From assembly GCA_001626925.1 (NCBI GenBank), contig LUOR01000038.1:16697-80696 (forward strand): a DNA stretch of 64,000 bases, given 5' to 3'. The notes under the pieces are model-generated. The model worked only from the letters and a program-made list of their open reading frames with translations, had not been told where the DNA came from and searched no databases. The first letter of the stretch is position 1. Every line of letters starts with the position of its first letter. The translations under genes and the position numbers were made by a program. The stretch is from Moraxellaceae bacterium REDSEA-S32_B1. GTDB taxonomy: Bacteria > Pseudomonadota > Gammaproteobacteria > Pseudomonadales > Moraxellaceae. Shown here piece after piece: positions 43,107-52,689 of the stretch.

Positions 43107-46100
43107 CTATGCCTTGATCAGTTGTAGATGCTTAAACATCGGCTGATATAAGCGCACGGCATATTGCTCGGTGTGTTGATTGAGCAGTTTTGCAGCTTCA
43201 TCAGGTGCAATCACCAACGCCCAATCAGCCGATAACGAAGAACCCTGATCGCTGTAGGCATTTTCAAAATCTGAGTGATAATAGTTTTGTCCCAACCAAC
43301 GCTTTTCAATCTCTTTAAAATTGACGACATATTCCACGCCATCATCATCAAAATCAAACTTCAACTGCTTGTCACCGACTTGAGCAAAGATCGCAGGTGG
43401 CAAGGCAAAGGCTTGGTTTTGTTGCAAAGTCCAGACTTTACGCCAATCCTGTAGATATTCCTGCGCTTTTTCTTGGCTAAGTTCTGAGAAAATTAATGTC
43501 ATATTTTTAAATAATGCGATCCTTTGCAATTCATCGGCTTGATCGTCATAGGCACGCCATAAAAGATATTGCAACCAAATCGACAGCGCACGTGCGCCAT
43601 GACAACTTGACGCAGTCAGGCTAACCCAATTCGTGTCTGATTCATCACTTGGAATTTGGATATTGAGCTGTAGCTGTTCATCTAGACGCATGGTTTTGGT
43701 GGTTAATGGCGTGACTTGCCCCCCCAAATCATTGAGCCGTTCCAGCACTTGATCGAGTTCACTCTGCGCCTGTTGCCATGTGGCATTTTGCATTTTGCCA
43801 ATCGGCATTTTGTCTTGTAATAACAATAAATCGGTGGATTCAGTCGATAAAACTGCATCACTCTCTAATTTGTTATTTTCTAAAAAGCACTGCTGTAAAT
43901 AGTCTCGTACTGAGTATTTTTGCAAACCGCCCAATTGTAATGGTTCAAAACTTTCAAAGGCATCAATACTACCCACATTGGCAATGCCTGCGTGACGCAA
44001 GAAATGCTGTGCAGGATGCGACAAGTCTTTGATCCACTGCGAGGCATCCATGATTTGTACATCTTGAATGGCTTCGACGGGTGGCTGATCTAACCAAAAG
44101 AATTGTTGCTCCGACGGCTGTTGAATCTGCTGTGCAACTTGCCACCACTGCGAGCGATAACGCTGAACTTTTGCATCAGTAAAGCCTTTTGGATCAAAAG
44201 GTTGTAATGGATGTACGTTATAGATCGAAGATAAATGATGTGGAATCGCTAAGCCTGATTCATCAATAAATTGATTTGAGTCGTCTTGTTCTTTTTTAAC
44301 GATGAAATCTAGATGTTGTACCAACTCCTGCACGATACTCGACGGATCACGTACCTCAGCATCTTGTACATCGAAGCCATTATAAAAGAGCCAAAATTGA
44401 TCTTGTGCCTGCAACAAGGCATCCAAAAATGCCCCTTGATCATCCTCAAGCCGTGAGCGATCGCCAAGCTCAGCCTGCAAAAGTTCCATCAAATCAAATG
44501 GAATATGCGCATCACGATTTGGGAATGTGCCCGAATCCATATTCAGACACACCACGAGCTGATATGGCAGTGGACGAAGCTGTCCAATCTGCGCAAAGGT
44601 AATATGTCCAGTTGGCTCAGTTTGCGAAACTTTGTGCGATAGCGTCGATTCAATCTCATCTAACACAAATGGCAGAGGCAACCGCACCGCTTGCGAATCC
44701 GTAACCTCAATAATGCGCTTAAATTGATGCAAAGCATCGTGCACATAACGCCACCCTGTACAAATTTCAAAGTCAGCAATATCGGCATCTAGTAAAGCAA
44801 CAGATTCAGCCAAAGTTTGCTGCTGATCAATCGCTTGCGGTGTCAGCCAATCTCGATGGCTATCTAAATCATGATGAATTTCTATCAGTTTACCGATTAA
44901 TTCAAAATCAGCGGTTTGTACGGATTCCAAACTTAAAATCTCATCAAACAACGCATGTTCAGGCATGGCAATCCCCAATGCCAGCCGATTCAGTGCATAG
45001 CGAAAACTAAAGCGAAAATCTTGATCATGTGGCGCAAGGCTTTGTGCAAGATGCGCCTGATCAAAACCTCGCTTGAATCCTGCCAATTCAAGCAGTTCCA
45101 ACATGCGTTGGACTTGCTCAAAAGTCAGGGCAAAGCGTTGTAAAGTCGCAGGCAAACTCAGCCAATCGGCAAAATATTCGAGGCTAAAGCGCTGATGCAA
45201 GAGCTTGTAGCGCAAAGTGATCGATTGCCACAGTTGCAAAGCATCTTGAATCGGCACACCTGCGATTTTCACAGGAAGCATTGGCGCAGGAATTAGAGCA
45301 TCATTTTTTATTGTGGGATTGTTTGAAAGATTTACGTGATGTGTTGAATGAAATACGGTGCGAATTTGCGTTTCGATTTCAGATAGATTCGGTACCAACA
45401 CCACAATATCACTGGGCTGACGCTTCTGCGCTGGATCCGCACTGAGCCATTGTGTCAGTTGATCTTTCAGCACTTCGAGCTGACGCATAGTGGAATGACA
45501 GACGTGAATCTGAATCGAACGATCATCCTCTGCTAAAGCATAACTGTCCGCCACAGGCTCACGTAAATGCAAAATATCTGATTGAATTTTCGAGAGTAAA
45601 TGCTGTGGTTCAATCTCGACAAAGTGATCTTGCCAATCGCCCTCTTCACCGCCTGCTAGCTGACTCAGCAATGCGCCAATATCACGGGCTTGCTTGCCGA
45701 GCCTTGTCAGTAGCGGATGACGAGATTCGTAATACACTGCGGCATTTGGATATTTCAGCTCATACTTGGCTTTCCAGTACGGATCGACGCTATCCGCCCA
45801 ATACTCTTGCGACGGCGCATAATGATAAATTTTAATTTGCGTGTACTGCGCCAATCGTCTTAAAAAATTCAGTGGTGACGGTGGCAATTCCAACAAAGTA
45901 AAAATATAAATCTGCGATGGCAAACGGCGAATCGCTTGGTCGGCAAATTCACCTGTTAAAGTCTGCCAAAATGCCTGATCAATGCTTTCGATCTGCTGGA
46001 AATCTTCGGCAAATTCCTCATGCCAAATAAAGCGTTGCCACTGTTCCAGCTGTTGGGCTTGTTGAACTTGATAATTCACTGCTTCGGCTTGGGCGTTTTC

Positions 46101-46748
46101 AGGATTTTTCTGTCCTGATTTTTCAGGATTGCGTAGCCATTTCTGCACCAGAATTTCTTGATCATTGCCCCAACGATGTAGCCAATTTTGTCGACAACGA
46201 CATTGCACTGCGCCACTATGACTCAAGTCGTAAAGCTGTTCACAGCTCTGTACGCACTGCCCACGATAGACGATGTAATTGGCAAATAAGCGTGAAGTCT
46301 GGTCAGCAATCCAATACAGCAGATTTTGTTGTTTTAAACTGCGTTGTAAAGCATTTTCGATGGCATCACTATGCTGTCGTACCCGTTGAAATAATCCATA
46401 TAAGGCATGATCGCTTGGTATTTTTTTTTCAAAATAACGATTTAAAAATAGATAAATACGCCATTTCATATTGAGCATTTGCGGGGCTTTTAAAATCGGC
46501 TCTTGTCCAAGTACCGCTTGATAAAGTTGCCATTGCAAAGTACGCAATTGACTAAAATCGATATTAGCACTGATGCCTTGTTGGTCGGCAAGTTGTTGTT
46601 GGAGCCATTGACCAATACCGTGATTTGGCACGACGATTTGCGTGCTTTGCAAAAGATTTTGCTCTGAAGTTTTGGGCTGAAATGCAACCTGCATCAAAGC
46701 GTGCAATAACACTTCAGGTCGCTGACTTTGCAAAATATCAATGCCCAT
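43107..46748 (-). CDS. recC: Exodeoxyribonuclease V gamma subunit
   Basis: The Chi-recognition and scaffold subunit of RecBCD. The 1213 residues (E. coli 1122) open with the typical LQSQRPEVLLHALMQ and VVPNHGIGQWLQQQLAD. FTLLELPPSPLNFLRRLAQYTQIKIYHYAPSQEYW and VCLNMDSGTFPNRD segments also fit the family. No functional helicase motifs are expected. It is the first gene of recC-recB-recD, transcribed leftward. Which Chi sequence it reads cannot be told from the sequence. Confidence 0.93.
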   Translation of the reverse strand: MGIDILQSQRPEVLLHALMQVAFQPKTSEQNLLQSTQIVVPNHGIGQWLQQQLADQQGISANIDFSQLRTLQWQLYQAVLGQEPILKAPQMLNMKWRIYLFLNRYFEKKIPSDHALYGLFQRVRQHSDAIENALQRSLKQQNLLYWIADQTSRLFANYIVYRGQCVQSCEQLYDLSHSGAVQCRCRQNWLHRWGNDQEILVQKWLRNPEKSGQKNPENAQAEAVNYQVQQAQQLEQWQRFIWHEEFAEDFQQIESIDQAFWQTLTGEFADQAIRRLPSQIYIFTLLELPPSPLNFLRRLAQYTQIKIYHYAPSQEYWADSVDPYWKAKYELKYPNAAVYYESRHPLLTRLGKQARDIGALLSQLAGGEEGDWQDHFVEIEPQHLLSKIQSDILHLREPVADSYALAEDDRSIQIHVCHSTMRQLEVLKDQLTQWLSADPAQKRQPSDIVVLVPNLSEIETQIRTVFHSTHHVNLSNNPTIKNDALIPAPMLPVKIAGVPIQDALQLWQSITLRYKLLHQRFSLEYFADWLSLPATLQRFALTFEQVQRMLELLELAGFKRGFDQAHLAQSLAPHDQDFRFSFRYALNRLALGIAMPEHALFDEILSLESVQTADFELIGKLIEIHHDLDSHRDWLTPQAIDQQQTLAESVALLDADIADFEICTGWRYVHDALHQFKRIIEVTDSQAVRLPLPFVLDEIESTLSHKVSQTEPTGHITFAQIGQLRPLPYQLVVCLNMDSGTFPNRDAHIPFDLMELLQAELGDRSRLEDDQGAFLDALLQAQDQFWLFYNGFDVQDAEVRDPSSIVQELVQHLDFIVKKEQDDSNQFIDESGLAIPHHLSSIYNVHPLQPFDPKGFTDAKVQRYRSQWWQVAQQIQQPSEQQFFWLDQPPVEAIQDVQIMDASQWIKDLSHPAQHFLRHAGIANVGSIDAFESFEPLQLGGLQKYSVRDYLQQCFLENNKLESDAVLSTESTDLLLLQDKMPIGKMQNATWQQAQSELDQVLERLNDLGGQVTPLTTKTMRLDEQLQLNIQIPSDESDTNWVSLTASSCHGARALSIWLQYLLWRAYDDQADELQRIALFKNMTLIFSELSQEKAQEYLQDWRKVWTLQQNQAFALPPAIFAQVGDKQLKFDFDDDGVEYVVNFKEIEKRWLGQNYYHSDFENAYSDQGSSLSADWALVIAPDEAAKLLNQHTEQYAVRLYQPMFKHLQLIKA

Positions 46749-47017
46749 ATTTAGCTCTAAAATTTATAAATTTATTGGAGAAATGAATGGTATTTATCCT
46801 AACCAAATTTATGGCAACTGACCATCATTTCAGGTTGAAATCCGTCAAATAAACGACATGTATTGTCGCCATAAAATTTAAACGATTTTTCTCACAATCC
46901 TGTCAGATACATATTGAAAATAGAGAAGCACTACACATTTTTGCAATTTCATGGCAAAGTAATTTTCAGTTAAATTCAACGGTTACATTTTAAATCTACG
47001 CCACAAGGAAAGACTTC

Positions 47018-47530
47018 GTGAAAATCAAAAACACACCGAATACGATTGACCCAAATCTTGACATCGAAAAAGCACGTCAAGACAGTTTAGAGCTGATTAA
47101 TAAGCGCGCTTATATTTCTGCAGGCGCAGCGATGGTGCCGATTCCTTTATTTGATTTGGTGGTCGATCTCGGTGTGCTGAGTACATTATTGCCTGAGATT
47201 AATGCCAAGTTTGGACTGGCTCCGGAACAAGTCAGTGTTTACGACCCCAAAACAAAAGAAGTGAACTGGAAAGAATTGCGCAAACGTGGCTTTGAATTAT
47301 CAAGTTTTGTCGTCGCCCGCACCGCAGTAAAGCAATCTATCAATGGTATTTTGGGTAAATTCGTGACCAAGCAAGTAACCAAGTTTATTCCACTCGGTGG
47401 TTCACTCGTCGCAGGAACGCTCGGCTACATGATCATGAAAAAGATCGCTGAAACTCACATTGAAGATTGCTATGAAACTGCAAAACGACTGCAAGATGCA
47501 AGCAACCGTAAAGTTGTCGGCATGCAGTAA
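47018..47530 (+). CDS. Small protein with Gly-rich hydrophobic segments, function unknown
   Basis: 170 residues from a GTG at 47018, supported by AGGA 8 nt upstream. Two mildly hydrophobic stretches are visible: AYISAGAAMVPIPLFDLVVDLGVLSTLL (about 31-58) and FIPLGGSLVAGTLGYMIMKK (about 126-145). The pattern resembles DUF697-like proteins that sit beside membrane GTPases, but I would not assign it. No GTPase motif is present. The gene stands alone between recC (divergent) and ppk2 (convergent). Confidence 0.7.
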   Translation: MKIKNTPNTIDPNLDIEKARQDSLELINKRAYISAGAAMVPIPLFDLVVDLGVLSTLLPEINAKFGLAPEQVSVYDPKTKEVNWKELRKRGFELSSFVVARTAVKQSINGILGKFVTKQVTKFIPLGGSLVAGTLGYMIMKKIAETHIEDCYETAKRLQDASNRKVVGMQ

Positions 47531-47562
47531 AGACTATTAGATGAAGTCACTTTAAGTGCACT

Positions 47563-47586
47563 AAAAGCTTCTACCTAGAAGCTTTT
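47563..47586. terminator. Shared terminator of convergent genes
   Basis: A perfect 10-bp stem (47563-47572 with 47577-47586) with a 4-nt loop and A/T-rich outer pairs. It overlaps the stop codon of the ppk2 gene. Confidence 0.65.
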
Positions 47587-49097
47587 AATCGCTCCAGAAT
47601 GTGCTCAAGGACTGCGATGCGCGCCGTTCGTTTATCATTGGTCGCCACGATATGCCATGGGGCGCAGTCAGTTGAAGTATGCTCAAACATATCGGCTGCT
47701 GCTTGCAAATAGTCATCCCATTTTTCCCGATTACGCCAATCTTCATCGGTAATTTTAAAGCGTTTATGTGGCGTCACTTCACGGGCTTTGAAGCGTTGCT
47801 CTTGTTCATCTTTGCCAATCGCCATCCAAAACTTGATGACAACCGTTTGATTATCCATCAAGTCCTGTTCAAAACGGTTAATCTCAGCATAAGCACGCTT
47901 CCACTCAAACGGCTTGGCAAAGCCTTCCAGTCGCTCAACCAAGACTCGTCCATACCATGAGCGATCAAAGATCGTAATGTCACTATTCTTTGGTAGTTTC
48001 GTCCAAAATCGCCAAAGATACGGACGACGCAATTCGTATTTTTCAGGTGCGCCTATGGTATGAATGTCATATTCACGTGGATCGAGTTTTTTGATAATGC
48101 GTTTGATCGCGCCACCTTTGCCTGCGGCATCCATGCCTTCGAACACGATCACAACTTTGCGTTCATCTTTGCGCATAGCTTTAGCGACTTTCTTACTGAG
48201 TTTTTTCAGTTGTTTTTTATAGTCATCTTTGTCTAACTCTTCATCATCGAATTTGGTCAACGCATCGGGAATTTTTGATTTTTTCCAACGTCCAGTGACG
48301 GCATCTGGCGTGATCTCGGCCAATGGTTGTTTGAGTGCAGCTAAAACCACCTGCGCAAATTGCTGATCACGCCTGTCTTCATCTTCACCATCAATACAAA
48401 TCCAATCGTCGGTAAAATGCGAACGCAACTTCTGCAAGGTGTCATATTGCTTTTGACTACGCCAATCTAAGCCGTGCAATTGTTGCCACTTTTGTATGCT
48501 TGGATCGAGTTTGTCTAAGCGTTTTTGCAAAGCTTTCCAAGACAGATCAAACCAAATCTTGACTACATGCACGTGGTTGGCTTGTAGATCGAGCTCAAAC
48601 TCACGCATGTTTTGAACATAATCTTTGAATTGTTCGGTATTGATCGGTTCGGAGACATGCATAGCCGTCGCCAACAAATCGCTATACCAATTGCCAAATA
48701 ATAGCTTCATCTGACCTTCTGCAGGGATAAAGCCTGCATACGGTTGCCAAAAGGGTTGTGACTTGGTCAGTGGATGCGGGACTTCGGCTTTGACCATCAG
48801 ATAGCGAGGATCAACCCATTCACGGAGCTGTTGTACCGCTTCGCCTTTACCTGCCAGCTCAATACCGCTGATCAGAATCAAGACGCTTTTGCCTTTGATA
48901 CTACCTCGCCCTTCTCGAAGCTGAAACTGCGCTTCGATCAAATCTGCTGAGAGTTCATCTTCATCACGTATCGGCAATTGCTCAATTTGTGTTGCAGTTA
49001 GACACGGTATCAACTGTGGTGCATTCTGAGTGACTGGCTCTTGTGTGACTACCTCTTGAGCGACTTGATCAGCTTGCTTATTTTTTGGCGTTGGCAT
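47571..49097 (-). CDS. Two-domain PPK2: polyphosphate:AMP phosphotransferase
   Basis: Uses polyphosphate to phosphorylate AMP to ADP. The 508 residues contain two PPK2 domains, the mark of the class II (PAP) type known from A. johnsonii. The C-terminal domain has a full Walker A (GMDAAGKGG, near 325), the lid-type RRPYLWRFW and Walker B DRSWYGR. The N-terminal domain keeps a weaker GIELAGKGEA and lacks the DRSWYGR motif, so it is probably structural. The first 35 residues are a Gln/Val-rich extension. With adenylate kinase such an enzyme makes ATP from AMP and polyphosphate. Confidence 0.92.
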   Translation of the reverse strand: MPTPKNKQADQVAQEVVTQEPVTQNAPQLIPCLTATQIEQLPIRDEDELSADLIEAQFQLREGRGSIKGKSVLILISGIELAGKGEAVQQLREWVDPRYLMVKAEVPHPLTKSQPFWQPYAGFIPAEGQMKLLFGNWYSDLLATAMHVSEPINTEQFKDYVQNMREFELDLQANHVHVVKIWFDLSWKALQKRLDKLDPSIQKWQQLHGLDWRSQKQYDTLQKLRSHFTDDWICIDGEDEDRRDQQFAQVVLAALKQPLAEITPDAVTGRWKKSKIPDALTKFDDEELDKDDYKKQLKKLSKKVAKAMRKDERKVVIVFEGMDAAGKGGAIKRIIKKLDPREYDIHTIGAPEKYELRRPYLWRFWTKLPKNSDITIFDRSWYGRVLVERLEGFAKPFEWKRAYAEINRFEQDLMDNQTVVIKFWMAIGKDEQEQRFKAREVTPHKRFKITDEDWRNREKWDDYLQAAADMFEHTSTDCAPWHIVATNDKRTARIAVLEHILERLKASR

Positions 49098-49232
49098 AAC
49101 TGTATTGACTCCGAATCTAAAACCTTGATCAAACGCATCAAAGGACTGCGAAAATATTTACGCTAAAATTACACTATTGAAATCCCACCACTTTCTTTTA
49201 TACTCTTTTCAGCCACATCTCATGTAAAAAAT

Positions 49233-49994
49233 ATGTTAAAAACTGAACAACTTGCACACTATCTAAAGCAATATAAACAACTCCAATTTCACCGCTCGCC
49301 AAAATTAAAGTTATTGACATGGCAGGTTGCCCAGTGGCAAAAGCAGCGTATGCAAAACGTGCATGGCAATTTATTTCAAAATACGTCTTATCAAGAACTT
49401 GCCGATTTTTTCCAAAGTGAATTATACAATTTCGATGCCTTAGATGAACTTGCAGGGCAACTTGCACTCATGTTGAAGCAAAAGGTCAAATTAGATCGCT
49501 GGCTTCCGAATGAAATTTTGGAATCTCTCGTTGAAACCATGCAATTGGCTTTACTCACCATCAAACTCGACCAACAACTTGCCATACATCTGATTCGTCA
49601 GGAGCGTGAACTCAACGATGAAAATCTCATCGCAATCTCCATTGAAATTGATCAAAAAGCCAATCGATTGCATCAGCTCAAACTTTTCCAAAGTGTAAGT
49701 CACCAACTCTCACGACATGCGCAATCGTTATTACTACGCACTTCTTTAAAACTGGCAAAGTCCAAGCTGAAACAGCGTGGCTTTGCGCCAATGTATAATT
49801 ATTTGGATTATGGTTTTCACATCATGCGCAGCAATCGCCACGCTAAAGATTTTTTTCAAAAATATGCACAACAAGAACAATGCTTTTTAGATTATTTGGT
49901 CAATGCAGAAGCAACCGATCTCAATGTATATTATGATGCTCAATCACAGCAAATCTGTCGTAAAAACATCGATGCATCTGCACAACACTCTTAA
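49233..49994 (+). CDS. FFLEELY-motif protein, copy 1
   Basis: 253 residues, all-helical in appearance. It shares a layout with the next gene: a start of the type LAHYLKQYKQLQFHRSPKL, WQKQRMQNVHGNLF, then ADFFQSELYNFDALDELAGQL, where the FFLEELY-like motif is FFQSELY. NCBI-type annotation calls this family FFLEELY motif protein; the function is unknown. No signal peptide or membrane helix is visible. It lies 27 bp before its paralogue and is probably co-transcribed with it. Confidence 0.75.
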   Translation: MLKTEQLAHYLKQYKQLQFHRSPKLKLLTWQVAQWQKQRMQNVHGNLFQNTSYQELADFFQSELYNFDALDELAGQLALMLKQKVKLDRWLPNEILESLVETMQLALLTIKLDQQLAIHLIRQERELNDENLIAISIEIDQKANRLHQLKLFQSVSHQLSRHAQSLLLRTSLKLAKSKLKQRGFAPMYNYLDYGFHIMRSNRHAKDFFQKYAQQEQCFLDYLVNAEATDLNVYYDAQSQQICRKNIDASAQHS

Positions 49995-50021
49995 TTTTAT
50001 GGTTTAGTTTTTGGGATTTTT

Positions 50022-50729
50022 ATGTCTAAGTTTGATTTTTTACAACAACAGTTGAGTGACTATCAAAACCTGCAATACCATCAAGATCAACAATTGGCAG
50101 ACAAATTACAACAGGTACAAGTTTGGCAAAAAGATCGTATGCAACGCACGCATGCAAACTTCTTTGCTAAAGCAGAACATCAACCGATGGCGCATTATTT
50201 TCTCAATCGTTTATATGGTGCAGATGATTTTGATGAATTAGCGCGACAGATCGATCGCTTTATTCGCAATGCACACAAAGTTGAAAAATTCATTCCAAAA
50301 TCTGCGCTTCATACTGGTGATGCAGGCGTTGAGCTTGCAGTTTTAGCGATTCAACTGGATGAGCAAGTGGCAAAATATTTGTTGAAAAATTATCCTGAGA
50401 ACACGCCACTGGATGATGAAATGATGCGTCTAGCCTATCTCGCTGTCGATCAAGCAGAACCTCGATTTCATCAAATGCAGCTGCTTGAAACTTTGGGTGA
50501 AAAGCTCGATAAATATGTGCGCTCAACCATGGTCAAAACCGCATTCAAACTATCCAAAGGCGTTGCCTATCGCCATGAAGCAAATACTATTTACGACTTT
50601 ATTGATGATGGTTTCAAGGCAATGGAACCGCTTGATTCTGCGCAGGATTTTATTGCGACATTTACGTCAAAAGAAAAACAAATCATCGATGCTGTGCATA
50701 CTGGACACCCTAAACCATTTACGCTTTAA
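50022..50729 (+). CDS. FFLEELY-motif protein, copy 2
   Basis: 235 residues, paralogous to the preceding gene: LSDYQNLQYHQDQQL, WQKDRMQRTHANFF and AHYFLNRLYGADDFDELARQI line up with the same positions there. The C-terminal YDFIDDGFKAM matches YNYLDYGFHIM. Overall identity looks low, so the duplication is old. Function unknown. ubiE follows about 155 bp downstream on the same strand. Confidence 0.75.
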   Translation: MSKFDFLQQQLSDYQNLQYHQDQQLADKLQQVQVWQKDRMQRTHANFFAKAEHQPMAHYFLNRLYGADDFDELARQIDRFIRNAHKVEKFIPKSALHTGDAGVELAVLAIQLDEQVAKYLLKNYPENTPLDDEMMRLAYLAVDQAEPRFHQMQLLETLGEKLDKYVRSTMVKTAFKLSKGVAYRHEANTIYDFIDDGFKAMEPLDSAQDFIATFTSKEKQIIDAVHTGHPKPFTL

Positions 50730-50884
50730 AACCAAATATGATGAGCGTTTAAATCGAATTCGCTGGAGTTTGATCTACATAGACTTGCATAATTTTGCAA
50801 ATATAGACATATTGATGGACTTTGATTGTGTTATCTTTTCAACATCTATTTATGTCCATATTAAAACCGCCTGAGGAGTGTGAT

Positions 50885-51832
50885 ATGTCTAGCGACAATC
50901 AAAACAGCGATAGCCATGATAAAAATAATCAGCAAAAAACCAGTCCATTTCTCACAGAAACACTTCCACAAGGCACACCTCAAGGTCAGCAACAAACGCT
51001 CGAGCTTCTTGGCGGTGTCGGTGAACATAAAAGCAATACTGGCGCAATTCCAAAATATAATCTGCCACGTGGTGCGAATACAGGCAATGTCGGCGCAACG
51101 ACGCACTTCGGCTACAAAACGGTTGATAGCACTGAAAAAGAACAAAAAGTCGCTGAAGTCTTTCACTCGGTCGCCAGTAAATATGATGTGATGAATGACT
51201 TGATGTCATTTGGCATTCATCGTCTGTGGAAGCGTTTTGCCATTCAAATGTCAGGTGTACGCCGTGGTCAGCATGTACTCGATATCGCAGGTGGTACAGG
51301 CGACTTAGCCAAAGTCTTTAGCCGTGAAGTCGGTGAAAATGGTCATGTCGTGCTTTCAGACATTAACGAATCCATGCTCAATGTCGGACGTGATCGTTTG
51401 CTTGATGCAGGCTGTACCAATGTCGATTTCGTGCTTGCCAATGCCGAAACTTTAGAGCCATTTGCCGATAATAGTTTTGATTTGGTCACCATCAGCTTTG
51501 GTCTACGCAACGTCACCGATAAAGATGCTGCACTGGCAGCGATGTACCGTGTGCTCAAGCCAGGCGGCCGTTTGTTGATTTTAGAATTTTCAAAACCGAT
51601 CTTTGAGCCATTATCAAAACTCTATGATCTGTATTCATTTACCGCTTTGCCTGTAATGGGGAAATTGGTCGCCAATGATTCAGAAAGCTATCGTTATTTG
51701 GCAGAGTCGATTCGTATGCATCCAGATCAGCACACCTTAAAGCAAATGATGCAAAATGCAGGCTTTGCTCAATGTGATTATCACAACCTGACTGGTGGTA
51801 TCGTGGCAGTACATCGTGGCTTTAAACTATAG
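50885..51832 (+). CDS. ubiE: Ubiquinone/menaquinone C-methyltransferase
   Basis: SAM-dependent C-methylation in ubiquinone synthesis. GAGGAG 6 nt before the ATG at 50885 sets the start; the frame is open further upstream without support. The 315 residues exceed E. coli UbiE (251) by a hydrophilic N-terminal extension of about 65 residues rich in Gln, Asn, Ser and Thr. The core has [25 protein letters not shown], the SAM motif DIAGGTGD and LRNVTD. It is first in ubiE-ubiJ-ubiB. Confidence 0.95.
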   Translation: MSSDNQNSDSHDKNNQQKTSPFLTETLPQGTPQGQQQTLELLGGVGEHKSNTGAIPKYNLPRGANTGNVGATTHFGYKTVDSTEKEQKVAEVFHSVASKYDVMNDLMSFGIHRLWKRFAIQMSGVRRGQHVLDIAGGTGDLAKVFSREVGENGHVVLSDINESMLNVGRDRLLDAGCTNVDFVLANAETLEPFADNSFDLVTISFGLRNVTDKDAALAAMYRVLKPGGRLLILEFSKPIFEPLSKLYDLYSFTALPVMGKLVANDSESYRYLAESIRMHPDQHTLKQMMQNAGFAQCDYHNLTGGIVAVHRGFKL

Positions 51833-51977
51833 TCAGAGAACTTAAATCCTGCTACAGCGTTAACCTCGCTCGAAGTACTATCTGTACACCTTCGCTCGGT
51901 TGCCTTGTATCAGAAATTAATTTCTTCGACTATATAAATCAACAAGCCACTCCATTTGAAAGGGAAAACATAAAGAC
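51833..51977. repeat. Palindromic intergenic element between ubiE and ubiJ
   Basis: Contains CGAAGTAC facing GTAC..CTTCG (about 51880-51895), partly nested in AACC/GGTT arms, and a perfect 14-bp palindrome AGAAATTAATTTCT (51912-51925). There is no T run, so it is not a classic terminator. It looks like a small dispersed repeat, but no second copy is in this window. Confidence 0.35.
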
Positions 51978-52661
51978 ATGTGGTCAATCCTTGCGCTCGG
52001 TGCATGTGAAAAACTCATCAATGGTATCATCAATAGTGATGCCATCACCCGACTCAAGCTCGATGCACTACACGGGCAATGCTTGCGTGTGGTGATCGAT
52101 CAGCCACAGCTCAGTGTCGATACATTTTTTGATCAAGGTAAAATCCGTCTTGAACCGACTGCGCTTGGACAGAGTGAAAAGCACAGCTTATTTGAGCAAC
52201 GCCCTTATGAGCAAAGCGACAAATTCACAGAAGCCACAGCCACTTTGCATGTCAAAAGTGTGGTGGAATTAATCAAGCTCATTACTACTGATAGTGATCA
52301 ACTGGGTACGATTCCGTTGCAGGGTGATTATCACTTGCTCTTTGCTTTAAAAGAAGTCATTGCGCAACTTGATATTAATTTGGCTTCACGCCTCAGTCCG
52401 TGGATTGGCGCAACGGCTGCGCATGAGCTCGGCAAAGTGCAGAATGTACCGAAACATCTCGCCAAGACATTGAAAAGCGCTGAGTTTATGTTGACTGACA
52501 GTATTCGAGAAGATTCAGGCGTATTTGCGCCACGTTGGCAGATGGATGATTTACAGCGAGAAACCCGTCAGCTCAATCAATCCTTAGACCGCTTAGAAGC
52601 CAAAATGGCTGAACTAAATGCTGGGTTTTCAACTGACTCTGAAAATAATCAACCCAATTGA
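51978..52661 (+). CDS. ubiJ: Ubiquinone biosynthesis accessory factor UbiJ
   Basis: An SCP2-domain lipid-binding protein that, with UbiK, scaffolds the soluble ubiquinone-synthesis complex. The 227 residues (E. coli 201) have the SCP2 region at about 20-120 and a C-terminal coiled coil (LQRETRQLNQSLDRLEAKMAEL) typical of the family. Its position between ubiE and ubiB confirms the call. Confidence 0.88.
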   Translation: MWSILALGACEKLINGIINSDAITRLKLDALHGQCLRVVIDQPQLSVDTFFDQGKIRLEPTALGQSEKHSLFEQRPYEQSDKFTEATATLHVKSVVELIKLITTDSDQLGTIPLQGDYHLLFALKEVIAQLDINLASRLSPWIGATAAHELGKVQNVPKHLAKTLKSAEFMLTDSIREDSGVFAPRWQMDDLQRETRQLNQSLDRLEAKMAELNAGFSTDSENNQPN

Positions 52662-52689
52662 AAAAACATTAGACTAGGATTTGCTCGGT

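Noticed and set aside
47018..47530. Reading this gene as a phage or toxin gene linked to recBCD
   Set aside because: No toxin, nuclease or phage signature, and base composition is like its neighbours.
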